Below are positions 47,001 through 56,029 of a stretch of DNA of 64,000 nt, in pieces (position 1 is the stretch's first letter; every line of letters begins with the position of its first letter). Under the pieces are notes generated by a model, which was not told where the DNA came from, searched no databases, and saw only the letters and a program-made list of their open reading frames with translations. The DNA is from Aquarana catesbeiana. Lineage: Eukaryota; Chordata; Amphibia; Anura; Ranidae. The translations under genes were made by a program, and so were the position numbers. The stretch lies in NCBI RefSeq assembly GCF_042186555.1, contig NC_133325.1, positions 96,534,110 through 96,598,109 on the forward strand, in the 5' to 3' direction.

Positions 47001-50000
47001 GATTAGATATAAATACCCTCAGAGATAAAGTTATCACCTGGCCTCTTGGTCACAGCCTTCTATCAGAAAACAATGTTTGTTCTATTGTAGATTTGTACTA
47101 TTTATTTTACCTGTTAAAACTGACTTTGCCATTGCTGCGACGTTGAATAACAGTCCATCCTCCTCCATCTGACGTGTCGCAGAAAACAGTGATCGGTTCA
47201 GTGAGTGGTTTGGGTTGTATGCGATAATAGCCGCTTTGCTTTCTCCCACTCTCAAATACGGCTGAACAATCTGCAGAAAATGGGAGTTAGAATTCAAATA
47301 CTGTAATCATTCAGCAGGTTCATGAGGGTGGTGGACGTAGAAGAGCATTTATCATTCATGCTAGAATTGTTGAATATTGACCATGGCCTAAAGGGATGCA
47401 GAGTGCAGGGTTTCAGTAGTAAGTGATGCAGAGATGAGAGAACAGTAGTAAGTGATGCAAAGTTCAAAGGTCAGTAGTAAGTGATGCAGAATTCAGGTGT
47501 CAGTAGTAAGTGATGCAGAGGTCAGAGATCAGTAGTAAGTGATGCAGAATTCAGGTGTCGGTAGTAAGTGATGCAAAGTTCAAAGGTCAGTAGTAAGTGA
47601 TGCAGAGGTCAAAGATTAGTAGTAAGTGATGCAGAATTCAGGTGTTGGTAGTAAGTAATGCAAAGTTCAAAGGTCAGTAGTAAGTAATACAGAGTTCACA
47701 GGTCAGTAGTAATTGATGCAAAGTTCAGAGGTCAGTAGTAAGTGATGCAAGGTTCAGGGGTCAGTAGTAAGTGACTCAGAGGTCAGTAATATGAGATGCA
47801 GAGCTCAGGGATCAGTAGTAAGTGACCCTCTATCCTACAGTACAGTCACACAGCCCTACCCGGCAAAACTTACCACCATCCCTGCACTTATGGTGGTTCC
47901 TTCCTCAGTGTGGGCTCTCTTTCTACTTTCCACAGTTCCAATATGTGGTGCTAGCAGGATTGTGATGGCCTTAGCAGTGGTCAATCACAGTCCTCCTCCC
48001 CCTGGAAACAGCAACCCGCCCTCCCAGCAGACCGGCACCTGATCTCCACCGCTAGATGGATCTTTGCTGCAGCTGCAAGTCATAATCGCAGCTGCAACAA
48101 AGACTGAGAACCATACTGAGTCTTCCCATGTTGTGTAATGTGTGAGCGCACAGTGGGCCCCAGCCCCCCCCCCCCTTGGGGTTTGTGTGCACCCATGAAG
48201 AATATGCCACTTTATATTTATCTTTCTGGGACTCATGTATTTCCCAACAGCAGCAAGTTTTCTACTTTTCTGTGTGTGGGGAACACTTGCTTCCCTCCAG
48301 AGTGGTTCCTCTTGTTGACTCATACTTTAGTACAAGGAGATACAAGTTGGTAGGAGGAACCACAGCTGTTAGAAGGGGGAACAAGTATTTGACGATCGGA
48401 TGCTTTCAGTTGCAGAGGGGCAGAGATGCAGCGACTTTTCAGTCTGAGACAGTGGCCATGCTGCAGGAGGTGATCTGAAATTGCATAGATGTTGCAGGAT
48501 GTGGCCTTATTTGGGAGATTGCGGACACGTTTTTAACCGGGTGTTAGACATGTTTTTCTCACTTTCCTTCACCACTAGATGCCCCCACTCATCTTTAGTT
48601 CTTTTTTTGGGAATAGTTTCGCAGGGAATGTTATTCCCTTTTTCTCTATGTAGGATAGGATGGAGTCAGACATGGCACCCGAGTGTCCTTAAGCATGGAC
48701 TTCGGACACCATCTTATATGTCTGAAAGTGCAGTTATTTGGTAATGTTGGGGCCTCTTATTTGAGGCCTCCTATATTTCAAGAAGTGTTCCACCTATAGA
48801 AATAATGTGTTTATGAGTGAATGTGCCTGTGTTTTCTAGAGCTTTCAATCAGATTCTTCCCTTCATAAAAAATATAAAATATTTGATTTTTTTTAAAGCT
48901 ATGAAAGCCGCCAACCTTTATCATAAACAATAAGGTTCCCAGAGGTAGAGGGCAGCTGGACATCCTCCGCCAGGCTTTTGGTCATGGTGTTTTTATACAC
49001 TTTGCTTTTGATTGAGTGATAATTGTTTTCTCTGAGGTCCTTCAGCTGCAATTTGCCCAACTCCAGCATGTTTTCCAAAATCTGAATCCGGTGCCGCAGT
49101 TTAGCATTGTCAATTTGACAGATTTCTAGGTCCTTTCACAAAGAAACAGAAGAAAATGAAAAATTATGTTAAATCCAAAAAAAGTACAAACTGAACCTGA
49201 CGTCACATCACAGATCCATTTCTTTTTTACATTTATTGTATTTCACTTTTTGTCCTTTTCAGTGCTCTAAAAAATGTTTTGGATTTCTAGTTGTCTCGAT
49301 CAGCCGTCAAAGTTCACCAACCGTTTTAACATTGGTGCACAGTTGAGTGTGCAACCATGCACACATATAAGAGTAGCCAGAAAATACCGCTAATATCATT
49401 ATATACTGTATAAAGCAAGGTGCTACATTATATTAATTAGGCAGCCCATAGTCATGCCCAATAGACAGGCAGATATCTTTCTAAGGAGTTGGAGCTTTGC
49501 CACAATACATGGGCAACAAATGACAGCAGCACACTCAGTACATTTTATCAGTTCTCTATAGGAGAGTAAAGGATTAAGCCCTACTTACACCGAGATTTCT
49601 CAACAGAAAGTGTCTATGATGGCCAGACGCAGGGCCGTTTTTAAGGAAGGGCAAAAGGGGCAGCTGCCCTGGGCCCTGTCATTGTTGTGGGGCCCAAAGC
49701 AGCTACCTCATACTTGCCAACTATCCTGGTTTAAATTCCCTTGTCCCTTGAGGTTTTAGTCCTGTGCTGTGTCCCAATATCTCAGTGTGAAGTGCTGCTA
49801 CTAATGCTGCCCAGCTCTGCCCTATTGTTGTGTACAGATGACTCACCTGCAGACCCTGTGTTTACATGTAAATTATCGGCATTCATATGTAAATAGTGAC
49901 AGCATTCATATGTAAATAGTGGCGGCCAGCAGCATTGATATGTATATCATGCCCCCCTGAGGTCATATCCACAGTAATTTCTAGCAACCAATCAACAAGC

Positions 50001-53000
50001 AGAAATCATTGGCTGTAGCCTCTAGCAACTAATCAGTGAGCCGTAATGTGTGCTGTAACCTCTACCAACCAGACAGTGAGCAGTAATGATACACTGTAAC
50101 CTCTGGCAACCAATCGCAATAGCTGACTGATCTGATTCAGTAAATTGATTTTGAGTCTAGCTGCTATTTATTTTATGTCTCAGAGCAGGTGGAGAGCAAA
50201 ACTGCATGGGGGGGGCCCCAAGAAAAGTTTTGCCCAGGGTCCAATCAATATTAAAGACGGCCCTGGCCAGACGTACGCAATATGTTACCCCGGAAAGGGA
50301 AAAAATGATCCAACCATTACAGGCAATGCAAGCAAATTAGATTGTATGTTGTCATTCTAAAGCTAGTCATGCCCTAAAAGATTTTTTTGGGAATTTTTTT
50401 GTTTTAAGAACATTCATTTCATTTTTTAATTGTTAAGCTTACCATACATGGGTCAGATTTTTCATTCAGCCATCAGTTTGAACGAAGAAAATTAACCTAG
50501 TTCCCCCATCCACACATTCAAGGTGGATGGGGGAATCCTCACCGCTGCGCTTTCTATTTTAACATTGGGGAGATTCCCCCGCCCCGTCGCCAAATCAATG
50601 CTGCAGCGTATTGCCTGTGGCACTGATCACACGGCTTTTATCTGAGAGGGCTGTTGAACAGAATTCAATTGGTAGATCGACTTCTGTTCAATCGCAGTGG
50701 CCGCATGTGGATTGAAATTCATCCAGGTCCTGCTGAACCGACTGTCATTTGATCCATGTATGGCCAGCTTTAGTGGGGTCAAATCGATGTTTGTGTTCAA
50801 CCTCAGTAATGAGAAAATTCAAAGGAGCAGGATGGAAAGCTTTTCTTGAATGAATTTCTAACAGCGAATAGGGTTTTCATTTGCGAAAGTCCAGGCGTTT
50901 CCATATCGAATGTTAAAAGCACACATATTTTGAAGTACTTTCAAATAACATTTGTCAAGTCATTCAATGTATTGATGAGAATTTTCTACAAATATTTGTT
51001 CAAACATCTACTAGTGTATGGCCAGCTTTAGTTCTAATAGTTTTCCAAGGGGAAAAAAATATTTTTAACAAACAAGCATATATAGGCAATTCATCTGTCA
51101 TTTGTTAGTCATTGACCATACATGTGTTGGCAAATTATGTAATTGCTCTGTAGTGGGGACAGGGGGTGAATGATTGCCAAGGCAAAAAATGATTTTATGA
51201 AGGCCAGTTGGGAGTATGCAGGAGTGAGCCAGGCCAGGTCATCCATGGTAATCAATGAGGGAATCATTGATAAAATCATTCACCCTCTCCAGAAACCAAA
51301 TGAAAAAAGACAGCTTGGGTCCGGCAGATGTAACATTTACTATGTAAAGTCAGCAAACATTTCTAAGACCTGTAACTCTAAATTATGAAAGGGAAATCAG
51401 ATAGGAAGTAAATGTTTATGGAGGTGGGGGAGGAAAAGCATGTTTAATAACTACAGAAAAATTCTAGGCGAATAGATTCTTAAGAAATAGACTTAAATAC
51501 TCCTAAATAATAAAAATCTACCTTTACCCAGTACCTTTGGTATCCAGTAGATGTCACTACTTGGTGTGGTTTGTAAATTACTAAGCAAGTTTGTAGACGT
51601 TTAAAAAAAAAAAAAAAATTTAGGGCTTTAGTTAATAAAAAATTGCCTTGGATATGGACTGGCCATGACTTTTTTGCTTATTATTTTCTGCACATTGACA
51701 TTTCAGTCATCAGAGCGCGTGTATTTGGTTACCATGTAAGTTTTCCTTTGTCCCTCAAATAATCTAGAACTTTGCCAAGGGTCCTTAGTGACCAGATTAA
51801 ACAGCTTTATGCGTGGGAATAAGTAACTGAAATTCCAGGTGATCGAACCTGAGTGAGAGTAGGTGGCCCGATTGTCATGAGTATGCCCAAGCTCAAGACA
51901 ACAGAGTTACATTTTGAATGTTTGAAGTGCTGATTTCTGCAAATTTAGAGTTGCAATGTAATGTGCAAAGACCTGCATGATGTGTATTTCTTAATATAAT
52001 CATAAGGCCCCTTTCACACTGGGGCGGTGGGGGCGTCGGCAGTAAAACAGCGCTACTTTTGGCGCTGCGTTACCATCGTTTTTGCGGCGGTATTCGGCCA
52101 CTATCAGTGCGGCTTTAACCCCCACTGGCGGCCGAAAAAGGATTAAAACCGCTCGCATAGCGCCGCTATAGCCGCGGTATAGCCGCGGTATAGCCGTGCT
52201 GCCCCATTGATTTCAATGGGCAGGAGCGGTTTAGGAGCGGTGAATACACCACTCCTTCACCGCTCTAAAGATTTTTTTTTCTCCTGCCAGCGCACCGCTT
52301 CAGTGTGAAAGCCCTCAGGCTTTCACACTGAAGAAACAGTAGAGGCAGTTTTAGGTCAGTTTGCAGGTGCTATTTTTAGCGCAATAACGCCTGCAAACCG
52401 CCCCAGTGTGAAAGGGATAGTAACCACTGACTGTAAGGTTATGTGCAGTTGTAAAGTTATGTGTTTGCTGTATGGTGATATTACTGCCTACAGTGCTGTC
52501 AGGGGACGTTAACCCCAAAATTAAAAAAAATGGATCCTTTAAAACATGTTATATGACACAGTGCTTGTCCTGTGTCATTTGGCCCACTGTAACACCTAAA
52601 AAACCTGGCTGATCCTGCTAGTTTCTCCCCACCCCTCTGTAAACTGACCACAGTGTATCATGGCTGCTGAGACCAGACACCGTGGTCAGTTTACGTGCCT
52701 CTGTCATCAGCAGTCTGTTATCTGTTCTCCTCTCTGCTCCTGTGTCCTCCTTCCCCTCCACACTCTGTCTGTGTGTGAGCCCCCTCCCCCCTCCTGCTGC
52801 TCTCATAACACTAACCTGTATACACCATCAGCACTGCCTCCTATTGTAGTATCGTCCTCTGTGAATGATTTATAAATATAACTGCTGTAAATACCTAATT
52901 TAAGAGCCGAGATTGCCATCCCATGACCAGCCAGCTCTCTCCTCCCCTCCTCCTCCCCTCCAGACTGACATCAGCAGAGGAATCTCAGCCCCACCCGCTG

Positions 53001-54260
53001 CATCTCTCAGAGGAGCAAAGGAGAAAGCTGGCCAGTCATGTGATCGCAATCTTGGCAGTGAAATTAGGTATTTGCAGCATTTATTTTTATAAATCATACA
53101 CAGAGGAGGATAATACAATAGGAGGCAGTGCTGATGGTGTATACAGGTTAGAGTGGCTTAACAACCACTTTAAGCTTCATCAAGCTTTAACATAGGTACA
53201 TTTGTGCATTGTGTTGCAGTTTTATAAACATCAACTGCTCAAGCCCTGAAGAAGGGAGAGTATTTTTCCCCCGAAACAGGTTGGCTGAATCTGATCCTCT
53301 TAACTATTAAATGTTTCAAAAAGTTCTTTAGGTGCAGCAAATTTTTAACAAGGCGCTCCTCTGTACACAATCAAGAATTACTATAATTGTGGAATGGATA
53401 CTGATAACATCATGTAGAAGGAAGACTTAGAGGGCAAGCTTTCTATTGTGCTCTGAGCATCCCAACCATCAGGCCTATTGAGTAGTGTTCTCTTATGATC
53501 ACGAATCCTCATGGCTTTGGATTGGCAGCCTGCTTCCAGCTTGCCATCCTAGGTTAGCTGCGTGGCCCTACAAATCTTTTCCATTTTTACCTAATATATT
53601 TCTACACAAAACTGCTGTATCTGATTGTATGCCGATTTACAGGACAGAGTGGTCTACAGGCAATAAACCACTAATCCTACCTCTGTGCTAATTTTAACAG
53701 ATAAAAAAATAAATAAATAATAATTACAAAATATTGGCCCTATAAGGGTCTACAATCTAAATAAGACAGCTGCCACTTTAAATGGTTAATGTAAATTCTA
53801 TAGGTTTACATAGCTCCCAACTGTCCCTGATTTCGAGGGACTGTCCCTGATTTGGAACAAAGTCCCTCTGTCCCTGTTTCCTCCTCATTTGTCCCTTATT
53901 TTGTTCTGATCTATATAGTTGTATATAAAATGCACTATTTATCTTTCAATCCCAGTGAAAAACCTTTCATCCAACTTCTAAATTGCTGAATTTGTAAATT
54001 TCAAAAGCAAATTCAAAAGTATAAAGTAGTAGTAGTAAAAAAAAAGCACTTATGGGTTTAACTCAACTTTTTTTTTTGTATAATTCTTCTTTAAGGGGGC
54101 GTGACAGGAGGTGTGTCCTATGTCTACATGCTTTTGCTAATAGGTGTCCCTCATTCCCATTTCAAAAAGGTAGGAGGTATGGGTTTACCCAAATCAATGA
54201 TAATGTTGGTAAATAGCAGCGCTGAACAGCTAATATAAAATACATACAATAAAAATATTT

Positions 54261-54357
<97 letters not shown>

Positions 54358-55336
54358 TTATCAAAACTCTGTTCTATTAATCTCCACTGATCCAGTGCAT
54401 AATATAGATTAGAACTGCACGATTCTGGCCAAAATGAGAATCACAATTTTTTTTGCTTAGAATAAAGATCACGATTCTTTCATGATTCTGGCGGCGTAAA
54501 ATCTTTCACATTGTACAAAAAAAAATTGGGCTAACTTTACTGGTTAGTTTTTTTTTTTTTAATTAAAGTAATTTCATCCAAAAAAAATTGCATTTGAAAG
54601 ACTGCTGCGCAAATACAGTGTGACATAAAATATTGCAACAACCACCATTTTTTTTTTCTCTAGGGTCTCTACTAAAAAATATATATATAATGTTTGGGGG
54701 TTCTAAGTAATTTTCCAGCAAAAAAAAATGATTTTAACTTGAAACCAACAAATGTCAGAAAAAGGTGTAGTGGTTAAACTTTCCTCATTGACACACGGTC
54801 TATTCCTTTGACAAATTGTTACAATGTTTAGACTTAGTTCCACTGCTAAAGAATATTGTGATTCTTGGCAGACTGCTCTGTTTTCTTCTTCCTTTCTTTT
54901 GACGGCTGTCGGCTTCAGCAGAACAGAGAGAATTCTCTGCATAGAAAGAATCGGGAAATACTTTTTTCAAGATCGCAACGGGGAAAAAATTGCGATAACA
55001 ATTCTTAACGATTAATCCTGCAGTTCTAAAATAAATGGAGGCTGTGAGTGACAGCAACACATGAAACCCCACGCGTGGAAGGGTGAAGAGACAGTTCAGT
55101 CCATTGGAGAGTTCATATACTTCAAAGCTTTCAATCCATCTACCATTGTAGTAGGAAAATCCCATCCAAATACACACTGGCATGCAATCTTCATATCACA
55201 CCAAGTTAGACACACATGCATGTGCCCCTGATGTGTTGTAATCATCAGTCCTACTTACCGAAAGTCTTGGAGCAGATTGAGCGAAATGTGGAAAAGACAG
55301 AGCTAATACCAAAGGCAGCATGGATAACAATGTCAT
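37866..55336 (-). CDS. fgl1-like: Fibrinogen-like protein, FGL1 (hepassocin) type (whole coding region, 7 exons)
   Basis: The exons on the minus strand are 55336-55259, 49132-48916, 47270-47111, 44344-44247, 42876-42788, 40581-40391 and 38046-37866. Junction phases are 0, 1, 2, 1, 0, 2 and the frame never breaks: 337 codons plus TAA. Order: signal peptide (1 to about 21), a short coiled coil (about 30-75) with one cysteine that could link dimers, then one fibrinogen-related domain (about 99-325) with GGGWTVIQRR, YSGNAGD, the calcium site DKDND (255-259), CGWWFNRCHMANLNGVYY and the closing WYSLKFTAMKIR. FGL1 is the nearest family I recognise (secreted liver protein, about 312 residues); orthology is not proven because THSD1 is not its remembered neighbour in mammals. 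ANGPTL proteins are the main alternative. Confidence 0.85.
38156..38582. mobile_element. Hairpin MITE, TAATGCCACGTACACACG ends
   Basis: In FGL1-like intron 6. Left TAATGCCACGTACACACG and right GTGTCTACACGGCATTA are inverted; the core repeats TCTTTTGCTGGCCA. Same family as 34802-35242. Confidence 0.78.
38990..39201. mobile_element. Small element with 10-bp direct flanks
   Basis: Ends ACACATGTGCAGAACG and CCGCACATGTCT are inverted. AATTTGTATT lies on both sides (38980-38989 and 39202-39211), and removing the insert restores the family 2 sequence. The interior is made of TTCGTTA/TAACGAA style palindromes. Confidence 0.75.
39335..39551. mobile_element. Palindromic MITE with TA target site
   Basis: CCCTGTTTCCCCGAAAATAA at the left and its reverse complement at the right, with TA on both sides (39333-39334 and 39552-39553). 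Internal AAGCCCTAC blocks repeat. Tc1/mariner-type MITE by target site. Confidence 0.85.
40391..40581 (-). CDS. fgl1-like: FGL1-like coding exon 6 (calcium site and cysteine loop)
   Basis: Acceptor TCTCCTCTCTGCAG, donor AACAG/GTCAGT. It encodes YSGNAGDPLAGG, the calcium-binding run DKDND and SCAKENKCGWWFN. Cys272 before GWW is extra compared with the usual fibrinogen domain pattern, where a Ser or Gly stands. Confidence 0.93.
40675..41643. repeat. Interspersed element, family 2, short copy
   Basis: In FGL1-like intron 5. The left end is CTTTAACTACTTCAGCCCC, followed by GACCAGGCCATTTTGTGCAT; the right end is AACAGGTTAAAC. It lacks the CAGTGCC tandem array present in the 56654-58668 copy. The short frames here are not genes. 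Confidence 0.7.
41644..42230. other. Intron 5 sequence, no feature seen
   Basis: AT-rich with GCAAATTT/AAATTTGC type blocks; nothing assigned. Confidence 0.3.
42231..42725 (+). mobile_element. MITE, same family as 27773-28266, copy 2
   Basis: Left TTACTAAACCCACAACAG and right GGGTTTAATACCACTTTAA. Same orientation and internal order as copy 1, though the middle is diverged. Confidence 0.7.
42788..42876 (-). CDS. fgl1-like: FGL1-like coding exon 5
   Basis: Acceptor GTTCCTGTGCAG, donor GAAGAG/GTAAGA. Encodes EMTLQIDLMDWQGKTRHAIY, the central strand region of the fibrinogen domain. Confidence 0.92.
42877..44246 (-). other. FGL1-like intron 4
   Basis: Holds a hairpin MITE at 43672-44107. A direct duplication of TAGACTCACAAGACATG lies near 43239-43270. 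Otherwise nothing was seen. Confidence 0.6.
43672..44107. mobile_element. Hairpin MITE, CTCATGCACACTGGACG ends
   Basis: Left GCCTCATGCACACTGGACG and right CGTCCAGTGTGCATAAGGC are inverted; the interior is built from GCGTTTTT/AAAAACGC blocks. Confidence 0.75.
44247..44344 (-). CDS. fgl1-like: FGL1-like coding exon 4
   Basis: Acceptor TGATTCCCAG, donor ATCAA/GTAAGT. Encodes KWQEYKEGFGLFKHRNDEYW and LGNDHIYHL, the conserved W-x-x-Y-x-x-G-F-G and E-Y-W-L-G-N region. Confidence 0.93.
44455..44990 (-). repeat. Repeat region with a decayed hammerhead-like motif
   Basis: AT-rich repeat in intron 3 with CCAGAAGTGACGTGCCAGAA and the motif at 44811-44846. Ends are not defined. Confidence 0.4.
44811..44846 (-). 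ncRNA. Hammerhead-like motif, decayed
   Basis: On the minus strand: CTGAAGG (last core A changed to G), stem II GTCA-TTG-TGAC, then GAAAC. The expected GTC reads GGC. The pattern is recognisable but should not cleave. Confidence 0.4.
45168..45735 (-). pseudogene. Tc1-type transposase relic, left half
   Basis: Minus-strand reading gives RVWRKKNADCDPNITIPSVK, HGGGNIMVWGCFSTNGTS and, after stops, pieces matching the C-terminus such as CYKILDEN-type and ERL-type blocks to the TIR. Many stops. Confidence 0.75.
45736..46055 (+). pseudogene. Tc1-type transposase relic, right half with internal deletion
   Basis: Plus strand: LKFANDSEEDWEKALCSDEI (first catalytic acid), RNKNADYDPKNTIPTVKHGG, GNIMLWG, then a jump to LWRELKLRVAKQQPGNLKDL. 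The middle, with the second and third acids, is deleted. Confidence 0.75.
46340..46800. mobile_element. MITE, uninterrupted copy of the 24210-25240 family
   Basis: GGCTACGTTTGTTCTCCATG, GTGTGCATAAAACAATGCAC and AGATTACAGGGTCATAAAGT in order, ending GTCACTTTAA. It shows the state of the family before the LINE insertion seen in the other copy. Confidence 0.65.
46801..47110 (-). other. FGL1-like intron 3, proximal part
   Basis: No repeat family recognised; simple T-run near 46921. Confidence 0.3.
47111..47270 (-). CDS. fgl1-like: FGL1-like coding exon 3 (start of fibrinogen domain)
   Basis: Acceptor CATTTTCTGCAG, donor AACAG/GTAAAA. Encodes CSAVFESGRKQSGYYRIQP, then VFCDTSDGGGWTVIQRRSNG, the diagnostic start of a fibrinogen-related domain with its first cysteine pair. 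Confidence 0.95.
47414..47825. repeat. Minisatellite, 29-bp unit, about 15 copies
   Basis: Units begin CAGTAGTAAGTGATGCA. Most are exactly 29 bp (47414, 47443, 47472, 47501 and so on); one (47762-47783) is 22 bp. Variant ends form a C-B-A order that repeats (47501-47587 and 47588-47674), an 87-bp higher-order period. It lies in FGL1-like intron 2. Confidence 0.92.
47826..48915 (-). other. FGL1-like intron 2, distal part
   Basis: No recognised repeat. A C-run at 48166-48175. The overlapping short frames on both strands are not supported as genes. Confidence 0.35.
48916..49132 (-). CDS. fgl1-like: FGL1-like coding exon 2 (coiled coil)
   Basis: Acceptor TTTGTGAAAG, then DLEICQIDNAKLRHRIQILE and NMLELGKLQLKDLREN, a heptad-rich segment with Cys near its start. 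The donor AAAG/GTTGGC is weak, but only this position gives phase 1, which restores Asp at the next junction. Confidence 0.88.
49630..50265. mobile_element. hAT-type non-autonomous element with perfect 8-bp TSD
   Basis: It begins CAGGGCCGTTTTTAAGG and ends TTAAAGACGGCCCTG. GCCAGACG is directly repeated (49622-49629 and 50266-50273). Inside, AGCAACCAATCA-like units recur at about 49983, 50028, 50068 and 50105. No transposase. Confidence 0.9.
50435..51029. mobile_element. MITE (CCATACATGG...CCAGCTTTA family), one copy plus adjoining second piece
   Basis: TTAAGCTTACCATACATGGG at the left, CCATGTATGGCCAGCTTTAG at about 50755-50774, then a further stretch ending GTGTATGGCCAGCTTTAG at 51012-51029. 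The second piece has no left end of its own. Confidence 0.55.
52003..52418. mobile_element. GC-rich hairpin MITE, family of 14495-15275
   Basis: Ends TAAGGCCCCTTTCACACTGG and CCCCAGTGTGAAAGGG. The core has a duplicated GCCGCGGTATA motif and a mirror CAGTGTGAAAGCC/GGCTTTCACACTG in the middle. Confidence 0.78.
52510..53175. mobile_element. Hairpin MITE with TTAA-type ends
   Basis: Left GTTAACCCCAAAATTAAAAA, right CTTAACAACCACTTTAA. CTCCTCCCCTCC, CAGCACTGCCTCCTATTGTA and their complements (ACAATAGGAGGCAGTGCTG at 53116) pair, forming the hairpin. Confidence 0.6.
53242..53286 (+). ncRNA. Hammerhead ribozyme-like motif, plus strand
   Basis: Stem I AGCC; core CTGAAGA (53246-53252); stem II from GGGA and TCCC with an AT loop; core GAAAC (53273-53277); AGGTT with GTT as a permitted cleavage triplet; GGCT closing stem I. 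The palindromic ACGCGT of the other copy reads ACAGGT here, so stem III is weaker. Confidence 0.48.
53808..54183 (-). repeat. Interspersed repeat, full-length copy
   Basis: CATAGCTCCCAACTGTCCCT at the left and AAAAGGTAGGAGGTATGGG at the right. It is the inverted, uninterrupted form of the repeat split at 23738-25350; a half copy lies at about 19790-19900. Confidence 0.65.
54265..54355. repeat. (TA)n microsatellite
   Basis: Two long TA runs separated by ATACACATAGGCATA. Confidence 0.97.
54480..54776. repeat. Family 1 fragment (3' part)
   Basis: TTGGGCTAACTTTACT, AATACAGTGTGACATAAAA and GTAGTGGTTAAAC match 17700-17922. Confidence 0.6.
55259..55336 (-). CDS. fgl1-like: FGL1-like coding exon 1 (signal peptide)
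   Basis: Encodes MTLLSMLPLVLALSFPHFAQ then SAPRLS, a typical secretory signal with likely cleavage near residue 20-22. Donor CTTTCG/GTAAGT, phase 0. The acceptor TCTCTTTTTAAAAG lies 14 bp upstream of the ATG, so a 5' UTR exon should lie further upstream. Confidence 0.85.
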
Positions 55337-55590
55337 TGCGTTGTCAGCCTTTTAAAAAGAGAATAAATAATTTGCTATAGGTAGGTTGAAATATCATACA
55401 AAAAGTAAGTTAAAAAGGTGAATAATTCAACTAATATTATGCAATATAATGGGATTATTGACTCTTTATTGGTATGTGACCCTACTGGGGACATTGTCTC
55501 TCACTTTCTGCTCCTGTGACTGCGCACAAGAGATGGAAGGTACCACAAGAAGGTACAGGCAGCAATAATAAGGCAGCAATAATAACTCTG

Positions 55591-56021
55591 TTATGCCGTG
55601 TACACACGGGCGGATTTTTCTACCGAACTTGTCCGAGGGAACGAATCCGTTGGACAATCCGACTGTGTGGGCTTCATTGGACCTCCAGCTGACTTTTTCG
55701 GTCGAAAATCAGACGGACTTTAGATTTGAAACATGTTTCAAATCTTTCCGATGGATTCAAAAAATCCGTTCGTGTGTATGCTAGTCCGACGGACAAAAAC
55801 CGACGCTTGGGCAGCTATTGGCTACTGGCTATCAACTTCCTTATTTTAGTCTGGTCGTACGTCATCACGTACGAATCCGTCTGAATTTGGTTTGATCGTG
55901 TGTAGGCAAGTCCGTTCGTTCGAAAGTCCGTCGGAAGTCCGTCAAAAGTCCATCTAAAGTCCCTTGGAAAGACTGTCGGACCTTTGATGCCGAAAAGTCC
56001 GCACGTGTGTACACGGCATTA
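55591..56021. mobile_element. Hairpin MITE, TTATGCCGTGTACACACGG ends
   Basis: Left TTATGCCGTGTACACACGG and right ACGTGTGTACACGGCATTA are inverted; TCCGTC/GACGGA blocks fill the interior. Same family as 38156-38582 and 34802-35242. Confidence 0.8.
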
Positions 56022-56029
56022 GGCTTTAT

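Larger units (their letters stand above)
49133..55258 (-). other. FGL1-like intron 1
   Basis: A 6.1-kb intron with a hAT element, several MITEs, a hammerhead-like motif, a (TA)n tract and a family 1 fragment, each listed. The stretch 51030-52002 shows nothing recognisable apart from an A-run at 51602. Confidence 0.7.

Noticed and set aside
47414..47825. Repeated GTAAGTG (splice-donor-like) in the minisatellite as a splicing regulator
   Set aside because: The motif is on the plus strand, antisense to the gene that contains it.
48138..48744. Short frames in FGL1-like intron 2
   Set aside because: Compositional, on the strand opposite the host gene, without splice or domain support.
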